A program made the translations under genes and the position numbers. A model generated the notes under the pieces. The model did no database searches. It had not been told where the DNA came from and saw nothing but the letters and a program-made list of their open reading frames with translations. From Streptomyces sp. F001 (lineage in GTDB: Bacteria > Actinomycetota > Actinomycetes > Streptomycetales > Streptomycetaceae), in assembly GCF_004187715.1 (NCBI RefSeq), contig NZ_QZWF01000004.1, positions 248,001 through 312,000 on the forward strand: a stretch of 64,000 bases of DNA, read 5' to 3'. Positions 8,285-19,379 of this stretch are shown piece after piece. Each line of letters begins with the position of its first letter. Position 1 is the first letter of the stretch.

Positions 8285-8585
8285 GATCAGAGAATACGGA
8301 CACCGCGCCCACGCCGTTCATCCCCAACTCCCTTCCACCTGTCCACATTTCAGCGGCCCGGCTCCTCGGTGCCGGTCGCGGCCGGGCGAAGGCGCGGCGC
8401 GGACAGTGGGTCACAGACAGCGGGACAGGGACAGCGGGACGAGGCCGCGGGGCGCATACGACTCCCTCATTCCTGACATTACGGACTCTTTGCGCGCTTA
8501 AGTCACTGCCCAAGACGGCCGCCGCAGCCGTAACGTGTGCCGCGAACCGCATGGACCGTACGTACGAAAGTGAGGCAGCACCCCA
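8285..8585. other. 301-bp divergent promoter region
   Basis: No gene is seen. It separates the HAD gene from the fumarylacetoacetase gene and must hold both promoters. A short GGGACA direct repeat near 8415-8440 is the only structure noted; the ribosome site GTGAGG lies at 8569-8574. Confidence 0.5.
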
Positions 8586-9797
8586 ATGCCCCCCTTCGAT
8601 GTCCCCGAGGGCGACCCCTTCGGTCCGCACAACCTTCCGTACGGCGTTTTCTCACCCGCCGGGTCCACCGAACGCACCGTCGGCGTCCGCCTCGGCGACC
8701 ACGTCCTCGACGCCGGCGCGGCAGCACTGGCGCTCGGCTCCCCCTACGCCGCCCTGCTGGCCCGGCCCACCCTGAACCCACTGCTCGCCGCCGGCCGCAC
8801 CGCCTGGTCGGACGTCCGGCGGGCGCTGACCGCCTGGGTGACGGTGCCGTCCCACCGCGAAACCCTCGCGCCTCTGATGCACCCCCTCTCCTCGGTGACC
8901 CTGCACCTGCCCTTCGAGATCGCGGACTACGTCGACTTCTACGCCTCAGAGAACCACGCCCGGAACGTCGGCCAGATCTTCCGTCCCGACGCCGCCGACT
9001 CACTCACCCCCAACTGGAAGCATCTGCCGATCGGTTACCACGGCCGCTCCGGCACGGTCGTCGTCTCCGGCACGGATGTCATCCGCCCCTCCGGCCAGCG
9101 CAAGGCCCCGACCGACCCCGCGCCCGTCTTCGGACCGTCCGTCCGCCTGGACATCGAGGCGGAGGTCGGCTTCGTCGTCGGCGCCCCGTCCCCGCTGGGC
9201 CGACCCGTTCCGCTGGCCGGCTTCCGCGACCACGTCTTCGGCCTGTGCCTCCTCAACGACTGGTCCGCGCGCGACATCCAGGCCTGGGAGTACGTCCCCC
9301 TCGGCCCTTTCCTCGGCAAGTCCTTCGCCACGTCGGTGTCGGCCTGGATCACCCCGCTGGACGCGCTGGACGAGGCACGGGTGGCCCCACCGCAGCGCAC
9401 CTGTCCCCTCCTCCCGTACCTGGACGACACGGACGACGAACCCGGCGGCTACGACCTGCGCATCACCGTCGCTCTCAACGGTCACGTCATCTCGGAACCC
9501 CCCTTCTCCACCATGTACTGGACGGCCGCCCAGCAACTCGCCCACATGACCGTCAACGGCGCATCCCTGCGCGCCGGCGACCTGTACGGCTCGGGCACGG
9601 TGAGCGGCCCGACCGAACGCGAACGCGGCTCACTCCTCGAACTGACCTGGAACGGCCGGAACCCACTCGAACTCCCCGACGGCAAGCGGACGTTCCTGGA
9701 GGACGGGGATGTCGTGACACTGTCGGCCTGGGCACCGGGGGCCGGCGGGGTCCGGGTGGGGTTGGGGGAGGTGAACGGGAAGGTTGTCGCGAGCTGA
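8586..9797 (+). CDS. fahA: Fumarylacetoacetase
   Basis: A 403-residue enzyme that splits 4-fumarylacetoacetate into fumarate and acetoacetate, the last step of tyrosine and phenylalanine breakdown. The length and layout match the family: an N-terminal SH3-like domain (1-100), then DYVDFYASENHARNVG (about 118-133, metal-binding aspartate) and the metal-binding acidic block DIEAEVGFVVG near 190-200, and LCLLNDWSARDIQAWEYVPL near 222-241. The ATG at 8586 has GTGAGG 12 bases upstream. Homogentisate dioxygenase and maleylacetoacetate isomerase are not next to it. Confidence 0.93.
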   Translation: MPPFDVPEGDPFGPHNLPYGVFSPAGSTERTVGVRLGDHVLDAGAAALALGSPYAALLARPTLNPLLAAGRTAWSDVRRALTAWVTVPSHRETLAPLMHPLSSVTLHLPFEIADYVDFYASENHARNVGQIFRPDAADSLTPNWKHLPIGYHGRSGTVVVSGTDVIRPSGQRKAPTDPAPVFGPSVRLDIEAEVGFVVGAPSPLGRPVPLAGFRDHVFGLCLLNDWSARDIQAWEYVPLGPFLGKSFATSVSAWITPLDALDEARVAPPQRTCPLLPYLDDTDDEPGGYDLRITVALNGHVISEPPFSTMYWTAAQQLAHMTVNGASLRAGDLYGSGTVSGPTERERGSLLELTWNGRNPLELPDGKRTFLEDGDVVTLSAWAPGAGGVRVGLGEVNGKVVAS

Positions 9798-9992
9798 GCC
9801 GCGGGGTGGCGCGAGGTGAGCTTTTCGGGCAAGCGCCGGTCCGGGCGCTGACTCCGGGTGCCCGGCGCCGTCATACTGGCGGTGGGTGGTGTGCGCGAGG
9901 CGGGACGCGGGACGCGGTCGGCAGGCGCGGCCGCTGCCCCACCGCACCACCCGAGCCGCCCTCACTCCCGACCAGGATCCGGAGCCCGTGGC

Positions 9993-10931
9993 ATGACTGT
10001 CTGCCTGCTCCTGCTGAGCGTCGTCGCCCTGACGGCCGCTGTACCGGCCCCCCGTGCGCTGACCCGGGCCGCGTGGCCCGAACGGGAGCCCGTGGTCGGG
10101 CTGTGGGTATGGCAGTGCCTGGTCGCCACCGTCCTGCTGTGCTGTCTGGCCGCCCTCCTCCTGGGTGCGGCCGCCGTCTTCCAGACCGTCCGCGACCAGG
10201 TCTTCGCCCCCGCACCGCCCCATGTCACCGCGGCGTACGACCTCTCCGCCGCGCCTCCCTGGGCCGCTGCGCTCACCCTGCTGCTGGCCTGCGGTGCCGC
10301 CTGGACCACCGCGATGCTCACCCGGGAGCTGGTCGAGGCCCGGCGGCGCCGCACCCAGGCCCGCGCTCATCTGCGCGAACGCGCCCCTGACCTGCCCGCC
10401 GGCCTCCCGGCCGCCCGCGGCCCGCTGCTCGTCCTGGAGGACGAGTACCCCGATGCCTGGTGGCTGCCGGGCCACCCGTCCCAGCTGGTCGTCACCACCG
10501 GAGCCCTGCACCGCCTCACCGACCACCAGCTGGACGCCGTCCTCACCCACGAACGCGGACACGCCCGCGCCCACCACGACTGGCTGCTGCACCTGTCGAC
10601 CGCCCTTGCCACCGGCTTCCCCCGTGTTCCGCTGTTCGCCCACTTCTGCGACCAGACCCGCCGTCTGGTCGAACTCGCCGCCGACGACACGGCCTCCCGC
10701 CGCTGCGGCCACCTCACCACCGCTCTGGCGCTGATCGAGCTGAACCAGCACCGCGGAGTCCTGTCCTGCGCCTCCAGCCACCGCCTCCTCGGCGAACGCG
10801 TAGACCGCCTCCTGCAGCCCCCGCCCCGCCTTGGCCGCCGCCACCGTGCCCTGACGACCACAGTGGCCGCCCTGGTCCCCCTGGTACCGCTCCTGATCAC
10901 GTTCGCCCCGGGCCTGACGGCGTTGGGGTAA
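9993..10931 (+). CDS. M56-family membrane metallopeptidase (BlaR1-like)
   Basis: A 312-residue membrane protein. Hydrophobic helices lie at about 2-18, 36-62, 90-108 and near the C-terminus (289-305), with the zinc motif HERGH at residues 186-190 and a downstream ELAADDTASR that supplies the third ligand. This is the M56 (BlaR1/MecR1) fold without an extracellular sensor. In Streptomyces such proteins often sit with a BlaI-type repressor, which is absent here. I start at ATG 9993, where the first helix begins; a GTG-type upstream start would add a low-complexity lead. The substrate is unknown. Confidence 0.78.
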   Translation: MTVCLLLLSVVALTAAVPAPRALTRAAWPEREPVVGLWVWQCLVATVLLCCLAALLLGAAAVFQTVRDQVFAPAPPHVTAAYDLSAAPPWAAALTLLLACGAAWTTAMLTRELVEARRRRTQARAHLRERAPDLPAGLPAARGPLLVLEDEYPDAWWLPGHPSQLVVTTGALHRLTDHQLDAVLTHERGHARAHHDWLLHLSTALATGFPRVPLFAHFCDQTRRLVELAADDTASRRCGHLTTALALIELNQHRGVLSCASSHRLLGERVDRLLQPPPRLGRRHRALTTTVAALVPLVPLLITFAPGLTALG

Positions 10932-10982
10932 GGGCGCAGGAGGGACGGTGGAGGCACCCCAAGCCCCTGTCCAGCGGTCCGC

Positions 10983-12998
<2,016 letters not shown>

Positions 12999-13196
12999 CG
13001 CCGTGCCCCCGTACGTCGCATCTCGACCACTGCGTCCACGATAGGCGCCCGCGCTGACAGCCACTGAGTTATCCACAGGCGACCTACACGACCCGCGTCA
13101 AGGACACGGCTGTCGGTCACACGTTCGCGGGAGACCTGCCTGTTTCCGGCGGATAGTCTGAATGCACCGGCGAGACTCCGTCCCATGGGAGCACTG

Positions 13197-13799
13197 ATGA
13201 GCGGCGCACCGAAGGCGTCCGCGTCTGCCTGGCCGACCCCGCCGGAAGGCGGGTAGACCGCCGACGATCTGGACCGGCTTCCGAATCTTCCTCCGCATAC
13301 GGAACTGATCGACGGGAGCCTCGTCTTCGTGAGTCCGCCGACCATCTTTCACTCGCGCGCTGTGAGCTTCTTCGAAGGGCAGCTTCAGTCCTTGGCCTCG
13401 GCGGACTTCGAAGTCTTCCGCGAGTTCACCATCGACATCGATCGCCAGAACAGACCGGAACCGGACGTGGTCGTAGTTCGTGGGGACGTCGTCGAGGATC
13501 CGGATCAGACACGGTTTCCGGCTGAAGCGGTCCTCCTGGCGGTCGAGGTCGTCTCGCCGGACTCCGTCTCCCGGGACCGCGAGACCAAGCCGCTGAAGTA
13601 CGCCCGCGCGAAGATCCCCCACTACTGGAGGGTGGAGAACGAGAAGGGCCTCGCAGCGGTGCACGCCTTCGAACTGGAGCCCACCACCGGTGCCTACACC
13701 AGCGTGGGCATCTTCCGCGAGCGAATGAAGCTGGCCGCCCCCTTCCCTGTCGACCTGGACCTCACGCAGATCAAGGCGCGTCGCGACAAGGAACAGTAG
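13197..13799 (+). pseudogene. Uma2-family (DUF820) nuclease-like gene with in-frame amber stop
   Basis: Read from ATG 13197 (ribosome site GGGAG), the frame gives a normal Uma2 start, ...PTPPEGG, then TAG at 13254-13256, then TADDLDRLPNLPPHTELIDG and an intact remainder. Relatives have tyrosine (GYTADDL) where the TAG stands, so one base change breaks codon 20. The rest keeps the PD-(D/E)XK pattern: EPDVVVVRG near residue 92, AVEVVSPDS near 118 and KYARAKIPHYWRVE near 135. A GTG at 13329 could start a 156-residue protein lacking the first 44 residues. Function of the family is unknown; many copies occur in Streptomyces. Confidence 0.8.
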
Positions 13800-13815
13800 C
13801 CCCGCCCCAACCACA

Positions 13816-13851
13816 CGGCGGCCCGGCACCCTGGAGGGAGCCGGGCCGCCG
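13816..13851. terminator. Bidirectional hairpin terminator
   Basis: A perfect 12-bp stem, CGGCGGCCCGGC at 13816-13827 with GCCGGGCCGCCG at 13840-13851, separated by 12 nt. It lies between the converging Uma2 gene and nuoN, so it can end both transcripts, including the long nuo mRNA. Confidence 0.8.
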
Positions 13852-13876
13852 CCGTACCGACAACAGCAGCGCCGCG

Positions 13877-15526
13877 TCAGCGCGCAAACACCCCCGCATC
13901 CCCCGCCAGATCCAGGAAGTACTGCGGCGCCACACCCAGCACCAGCGTCACCGCAACCCCCACCCCGATCGCCGTCATCGTCAGCGGCGACGGCACCGCG
14001 ACCGTCGGCCCTTCGGGGCGCGGCTCGCTGAAGAACATCAGCACGATGACCCGGATGTAGAAGAACGCGGCGATCGCCGACGAGATCACACCGATCACCA
14101 CCAGCGGGGCCGCCCCGCCCTCCGCCGCCGCCTTGAACACGGCGAACTTCCCGGCGAAGCCGGAGGTCAGCGGAATGCCTGCGAAAGCGAGCAGGAACAC
14201 CGCGAACACGGCCGCGACCAGCGGCGAACGGCGGCCGAGACCGGCCCACTTGGACAGGTGCGTCGCCTCACCTCCGGCGTCACGCACCAGCGTCACCACC
14301 GCGAACGCGCCGATCGTCACGAACGAGTACGCCGCCAGGTAGAAGAGGACCGACGAGACGCCGTCCGGACTCGTCGCGATGACACCGGCCAGGATGAAGC
14401 CGGCGTGCGCGATCGACGAGTACGCCAGCAGTCGCTTGATGTCGGTCTGCGTGATCGCGACGATCGCACCGCCCAGCATGGTGACGATCGCGACGCCCCA
14501 CATCACCGGCCGCCAGTCCCAGCGCAGCCCCGGCAGCACGACGTACAGGATCCGCAGCAGCGCGCCGAACGCGGCCACCTTGGTCGCCGCCGCCATGAAG
14601 CCGGTCACCGGCGTCGGCGCCCCCTGGTACACATCCGGCGTCCACATGTGGAACGGGACAGCGCCCACCTTGAACAGCAGCCCCATGACGATCAGCGCGG
14701 CGCCGAGCAGGAGCAGCGCGTCGTTGCCCATGGTGTCCGCGAGCGCCGGTGTGACGTCGGTGATGGTGCCGTCGACGACCCGGGCGATCGTCGCGTACGA
14801 CATCGAGCCGGAGTAGCCGTACAGCATCGCGATGCCGAACAGCGTGAACGCGGAGGCGAACGCGCCGAGCAGGAAGTACTTGACCGCGGCCTCCTGCGAC
14901 ATCAGCCGCTTGCGACGGGCCAGCGCGCACATCAGGTACAGCGGCAGCGAGAAGACCTCCAGGGCCACGAACAGCGTCAGCAGGTCGTTGGCCGCGGGGA
15001 AGAGCAGCATGCCGGCGACCGCGAAGAGCAGCAGCGGGAAGACCTCGGTCGTGGTGAAACCGGCCTTCACCGCGGCCTTCTCGCTGTCGCTGCCGGGCAC
15101 GGAGGCCGCCTGCGCGGCAAAGGAGTCGACCCGGTTGCCGTGGGCGGCGGGGTCCAGTCGCCGTTCGGCGAAGGTGAACAGGGCGACCAGCGCGGCCAGC
15201 AGGATCGTGCCCTGCAGGAACAGGGCCGGCCCGTCGACCGCGATCGCGCCCATCGCCGCGATACGCGCCTTGGTGGTGCCGTATCCGTCCGCCGCCAGGG
15301 CGACGGCCGCGGCGAACGCGGCGGCGAGGCCGACGACGGACACGAACATCTGGGCGTAATAACGGGATTTGCGCGGTACGAACGCCTCGACCAGCACCCC
15401 GACGATCGCCGCGCCGATGACGATCAGCATGGGCGACAGTTGTGCGTACTCGATCTTCGGCGCGTCGATCTTGCCGATGGGATCGGCCGCGGTTGTCCAC
15501 AGGCTGTGGACGGCTGTTGCGCTCAC
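13877..15526 (-). CDS. nuoN: NADH-quinone oxidoreductase subunit N
   Basis: A 549-residue, about 14-helix proton-pumping subunit of complex I, related to Mrp antiporters. Helix-breaking lysines typical of the family lie in KVGAVPFHMWTPDVYQGAPT (about 287-306) and in the TQTDIKRLLAYSSIAHAGF block (about 369-387). It is the last gene of the operon; its start overlaps the nuoM stop by ATGA. The hairpin at 13816 ends the transcript. Confidence 0.95.
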   Translation of the reverse strand: MSATAVHSLWTTAADPIGKIDAPKIEYAQLSPMLIVIGAAIVGVLVEAFVPRKSRYYAQMFVSVVGLAAAFAAAVALAADGYGTTKARIAAMGAIAVDGPALFLQGTILLAALVALFTFAERRLDPAAHGNRVDSFAAQAASVPGSDSEKAAVKAGFTTTEVFPLLLFAVAGMLLFPAANDLLTLFVALEVFSLPLYLMCALARRKRLMSQEAAVKYFLLGAFASAFTLFGIAMLYGYSGSMSYATIARVVDGTITDVTPALADTMGNDALLLLGAALIVMGLLFKVGAVPFHMWTPDVYQGAPTPVTGFMAAATKVAAFGALLRILYVVLPGLRWDWRPVMWGVAIVTMLGGAIVAITQTDIKRLLAYSSIAHAGFILAGVIATSPDGVSSVLFYLAAYSFVTIGAFAVVTLVRDAGGEATHLSKWAGLGRRSPLVAAVFAVFLLAFAGIPLTSGFAGKFAVFKAAAEGGAAPLVVIGVISSAIAAFFYIRVIVLMFFSEPRPEGPTVAVPSPLTMTAIGVGVAVTLVLGVAPQYFLDLAGDAGVFAR

Positions 15527-17094
15527 TTGGCCGCCTCCACCTCGGGCTGAGGGTCTGTCTTCTGTACGTCGGACATGGTCTGCTGCACCGCCGGGTTGAC
15601 GATGTCCGTGAGGGGCTTCGGGTAGACGCCCAGGAAGATCAGCAGTGCGACCAGCGGGGCGACCACCACGAGCTCACGCACTCTGAGGTCCGGCATCGCG
15701 GAGACCTCCGGCTTCACCGGGCCCGTCATCGTCCGCTGGTAGAGGACGAGGGTGTAGAGCGCGGCGAGGACAATGCCGAAGGTGGCGATGATGCCGATCG
15801 CCGGGTAGCGCGCGAACGTACCGACGAGTACCAGGAACTCACTCACGAACGGCGCGAGTCCGGGCAACGACAGCGTCGCGAGGCCGCCGATCAGGAAGGT
15901 GCCGGCGAGGACGGGGGCGACCTTCTGCACTCCTCCGTAGTCGGCGATGAGCCGCGAGCCGCGGCGCGAGATCAGGAATCCGGCCACCAGCATCAGCGCC
16001 GCCGTCGAGATTCCATGGTTGACCATGTACAGCGTCGCGCCCGACTGGCCCTGGCTGGTCATCGCGAAGATGCCCATGATGATGAAGCCGAAGTGCGAGA
16101 TCGACGCGTAGGCCACCAGCCGCTTGATGTCCCGCTGGCCGACCGCGAGCAGCGCCCCGTAGATGATGCTGATCAGGGCGAGGACGAGGATGACCGGCGT
16201 CGCCCACTTCGACGCCTCCGGGAACAGCTGGAGGCAGAAGCGGAGCATCGCGAAGGTGCCCACCTTGTCGACGACCGCGGTGATCAACACCGCGACCGGG
16301 GCGGTGGCTTCCCCCATCGCGTTCGGCAGCCAGGTGTGCAGCGGCCACAGCGGTGCCTTCACCGCGAAGGCGAAGAAGAAGCCCAGGAACAGCCAGCGTT
16401 CGGTGCTGGTCGCCATGTCCAGCGAGCCGTTGGCCCGTGCCGCGGCGATCTCCTGGAGCGAGAAGTTCCCGGCGACCACATAGAGGCCGATCACCGCGGC
16501 CAGCATGATCAGACCGCCGGCCAGGTTGTAGAGCAGGAACTTCACGGCCGCGTACGACCGTTGTGTCGACGCCACCTGTTCGCCGTGCTCGTGGGCACGG
16601 TCCCCGAAGCCGCCGATGAGGAAGTACATCGGGATCAGCATGGCTTCGAAGAAGATGTAGAAGAGGAAGACGTCGGTGGCCTCGAAGGAGAGGATCACCA
16701 TCGCCTCGACGGCCAGGATCAGAGCGAAGAAGCCCTGTGTCGGCCGCCACCGCCTGCTTCCGGTCTCCAACGGGTCGGCGTCGTGCCAGCCCGCGAGGAT
16801 GATGAACGGGATCAGCAGCGCCGTGAGCGCGATGAGCGCCACCGCGATGCCGTCCACGCCCAGCTCGTATCTCACCCCGAAGTCCGCGATCCAGGCGTGG
16901 GATTCGGTGAGCTGGTAGCGGTCGCCGTCGGGGTCGAAACGGACCAGGACCGCGATGGCGAGGGCGAGGGTGGCGAGCGAGACGAGCAGCGCCAGCCACT
17001 TGGCGGCGGTGCGCCGCGCGGCCGGTACCGCGGCCGTGGCGATCGCCCCGATCGCCGGGAGCGCCGCCGTCGCTGTCAGCAGAGGAAAGGACAT
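15523..17094 (-). CDS. nuoM: NADH-quinone oxidoreductase subunit M
   Basis: A 523-residue antiporter-like proton-pumping subunit. It has about 14 helices, the conserved glutamate region (KWLALLVS and later FFEAMLIPMYFLIGG near 150-164), KAPLWPLHTWLPNAMGEA near 240-257 and GQRDIKRLVAYASISHFGF near 313-331. The start lies 5 bp after the nuoL stop and the end overlaps nuoN, so these three pump subunits are translated together. Confidence 0.95.
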   Translation of the reverse strand: MSFPLLTATAALPAIGAIATAAVPAARRTAAKWLALLVSLATLALAIAVLVRFDPDGDRYQLTESHAWIADFGVRYELGVDGIAVALIALTALLIPFIILAGWHDADPLETGSRRWRPTQGFFALILAVEAMVILSFEATDVFLFYIFFEAMLIPMYFLIGGFGDRAHEHGEQVASTQRSYAAVKFLLYNLAGGLIMLAAVIGLYVVAGNFSLQEIAAARANGSLDMATSTERWLFLGFFFAFAVKAPLWPLHTWLPNAMGEATAPVAVLITAVVDKVGTFAMLRFCLQLFPEASKWATPVILVLALISIIYGALLAVGQRDIKRLVAYASISHFGFIIMGIFAMTSQGQSGATLYMVNHGISTAALMLVAGFLISRRGSRLIADYGGVQKVAPVLAGTFLIGGLATLSLPGLAPFVSEFLVLVGTFARYPAIGIIATFGIVLAALYTLVLYQRTMTGPVKPEVSAMPDLRVRELVVVAPLVALLIFLGVYPKPLTDIVNPAVQQTMSDVQKTDPQPEVEAAK

Positions 17095-17099
17095 CGGTA

Positions 17100-19064
17100 T
17101 CAGACCGCCCTCATCAGCAGGGTCGCGGCGACGATGAGCGCCGCGCCGCCGAACATCGAGACCGCGTAACTGCGCGCGAAGCCGTTCTGCAGTCGGCGCA
17201 TCCGTCCGGACAGGCCGCCGACCGAGGCCGCCGTGCCGTTGACGACTCCGTCGACCAGGGTGTGGTCGACATACACCAGGGAGCGCGTGAGGTGCTCGCC
17301 GCCGCGGACCAGGACGACGTGGTTGAAGTCGTCCTGGAGCAGGTCGCGCCGGGCTGCCCGGGTGAGCAGCGACCCGCGCGGGGCGACGACCGGGACCGGG
17401 CGGCGGCCGTACTGCGCGTACGCGATGCCGACGCCGATCACCATCACAGCCACCGTGGACAGCGTGACCGTGAGGGCGCTGACCGGCGGGTGCCCGTGGT
17501 CATGGCCGGTGACCGGCTCCAGCCAGTGCACGAAGCGGTCACCGATGCTGAAGAAGGCGCCGCCGAAGACCGACCCGACGGCCAGCAGGATCATCGGGAT
17601 CGTCATGACCTTGGGCGACTCGTGCGGGTGCGGCTCCGCGTGCTCGCCGCGCGTTTCGGCGGCGGGCTCCACGCTGGGCTCGGCCGGGGACGGAGTCGGG
17701 GCGTGCCGCCAGCGCTCCTCGCCGAAGAACGTCAGCAGCATCACGCGCGTCATGTAGTACGCCGTGATGGCCGCGCCGAGCAGGGCGCATCCACCGAGGA
17801 TCCAGCCCTCGGTACCACCCTTGGCGAACGCCGCCTCGATGATCTTGTCCTTGGAGAAGAAGCCGGACAGACCGGGGAAGCCGATGATCGCGAGGTAGCC
17901 GAGGCCGAAGGTGACGAAGGTGATCGGCATGTACTTGCGCAGGCCGCCGTACTTGCGCATGTCGACCTCGTCGTTCATGCCGTGCATCACCGAACCGGCG
18001 CCGAGGAACAGCCCGGCCTTGAAGAAGCCGTGCGTCACCAGGTGCATGATCGCGAAGACGTAGCCGATCGGACCGAGGCCGGCGGCGAGGGTCATGTAGC
18101 CGATCTGCGACATGGTCGAGCCGGCCAGCGCCTTCTTGATGTCGTCCTTCGCGCAACCGACGATCGCACCGAAGAGGAGCGTGACCGCACCGACGATGGT
18201 GACCACGAGCTGGGCGTCGGGCGCGGCGTTGAAGATCGCTCCGGAGCGGACGATCAGGTACACGCCCGCCGTCACCATCGTCGCGGCGTGGATGAGGGCC
18301 GAGACCGGGGTCGGGCCCTCCATCGCGTCCCCGAGCCAGGACTGGAGCGGTACCTGGGCGGACTTGCCGCAGGCGGCGAGCAGCAGCATCAGGCCGATCG
18401 CGGTGAGCATGCCCTCGGATGTGTCGCCGACGAGACCCGGCTCCTCATGGCTGCCGAGCACCGGCCCGAAGGCGAAGGTCCCGAAGGTCGCGAACATGAT
18501 CATGATCGCGATCGACAGGCCCATGTCGCCGACACGGTTGACCAGGAAGGCCTTCTTCGCGGCGGTCGCGGCGCTGGGCTTGTGCTGCCAGAAGCCGATC
18601 AGCAGGTAGGAGGCGAGGCCGACGCCCTCCCAGCCGACGTACAGCAGCAGGTAGTTGTCGGCGAGGACGAGCAGCAGCATCGCCGCCAGGAACAGGTTCA
18701 GGTAGCCGAAGAAGCGGCGGCGCCGCTCGTCGTGCTCCATGTACCCGACCGAATAGAGGTGGATCAGCGAGCCGACACCGGTGATCAGCAGGACGAACGT
18801 CATCGACAGCTGGTCGAGCTGGAAGGCCACGTCGGCCTGGAAGCCCTCGACCGGGATCCAGCTGAACAGGTGCTGCGTGAGCGTGCGGTGCTCGGCGTCC
18901 TTGCCCAGCAGGTCGGCGAAGAGGACGACGCCGAGGACGAAGGAGACGGCCGCGAGCACCGTGCCGATCCAGTGGCCGACGGCGTCGAGCCGCCGGCCAC
19001 CGCACAGCAGGACGGCCGCTCCGAGCAGGGGCGCCGCGATCAGCAGCGCAATCAGGTTCTCCAC
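17100..19064 (-). CDS. nuoL: NADH-quinone oxidoreductase subunit L
   Basis: A 654-residue largest pump subunit, with about 16 helices and the long amphipathic helix HL toward the C-terminus. Conserved blocks include YVGWEGVGLASYLLIGFW near 143-160, KSAQVPLQSWLGDAMEGPTP near 234-253 and the CAKDDIKKALAGSTMSQIGY block near 309-328. A hydrophilic insertion rich in Pro, Glu and His (about 455-490) interrupts the C-terminal helices. It is 15 bp downstream of nuoK. Confidence 0.95.
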   Translation of the reverse strand: MENLIALLIAAPLLGAAVLLCGGRRLDAVGHWIGTVLAAVSFVLGVVLFADLLGKDAEHRTLTQHLFSWIPVEGFQADVAFQLDQLSMTFVLLITGVGSLIHLYSVGYMEHDERRRRFFGYLNLFLAAMLLLVLADNYLLLYVGWEGVGLASYLLIGFWQHKPSAATAAKKAFLVNRVGDMGLSIAIMIMFATFGTFAFGPVLGSHEEPGLVGDTSEGMLTAIGLMLLLAACGKSAQVPLQSWLGDAMEGPTPVSALIHAATMVTAGVYLIVRSGAIFNAAPDAQLVVTIVGAVTLLFGAIVGCAKDDIKKALAGSTMSQIGYMTLAAGLGPIGYVFAIMHLVTHGFFKAGLFLGAGSVMHGMNDEVDMRKYGGLRKYMPITFVTFGLGYLAIIGFPGLSGFFSKDKIIEAAFAKGGTEGWILGGCALLGAAITAYYMTRVMLLTFFGEERWRHAPTPSPAEPSVEPAAETRGEHAEPHPHESPKVMTIPMILLAVGSVFGGAFFSIGDRFVHWLEPVTGHDHGHPPVSALTVTLSTVAVMVIGVGIAYAQYGRRPVPVVAPRGSLLTRAARRDLLQDDFNHVVLVRGGEHLTRSLVYVDHTLVDGVVNGTAASVGGLSGRMRRLQNGFARSYAVSMFGGAALIVAATLLMRAV

Positions 19065-19079
19065 GATTCTTCCGACCCC

Positions 19080-19379
19080 TTACAGCTTCATCAGGCTGGC
19101 GTCGTCGACCGAGGCCGAGTGACGGGCACGGAACAGCGACACGATGATCGCGAGCCCGACCACGACCTCGGCGGCGGCGACGACCATCGTGAAGAAGGCG
19201 ATGATCTGGCCGTCGAGATTGCCGTGCATCCGGGAGAAGGCGACGAACGCGAGGTTGCAGGCGTTGAGCATCAGCTCGATGCACATGAACAGCACGATCG
19301 CGTTCCGCCGGATCAGCACGCCGGTCGCGCCGATCGTGAACAGCAGGGCGGCGAGATAGAGGTAGTAGACGGGGTTCAC
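19080..19379 (-). CDS. nuoK: NADH-quinone oxidoreductase subunit K
   Basis: A 99-residue, three-helix membrane subunit (helices about 1-23, 27-50 and 60-83). The two membrane glutamates needed for proton transfer are present, one in FMCIELMLNACNLAF (about E36) and one in MVVAAAEVVVGLAI (about E72). Its ATG overlaps the nuoJ stop. Confidence 0.95.
   Translation of the reverse strand: MNPVYYLYLAALLFTIGATGVLIRRNAIVLFMCIELMLNACNLAFVAFSRMHGNLDGQIIAFFTMVVAAAEVVVGLAIIVSLFRARHSASVDDASLMKL

Noticed and set aside
12999..13076. Extra 26 residues upstream of the RecQ start (GTG at 13076)
   Set aside because: No ribosome site, and RecQ proteins start close to the ATG at 12998 in my memory.
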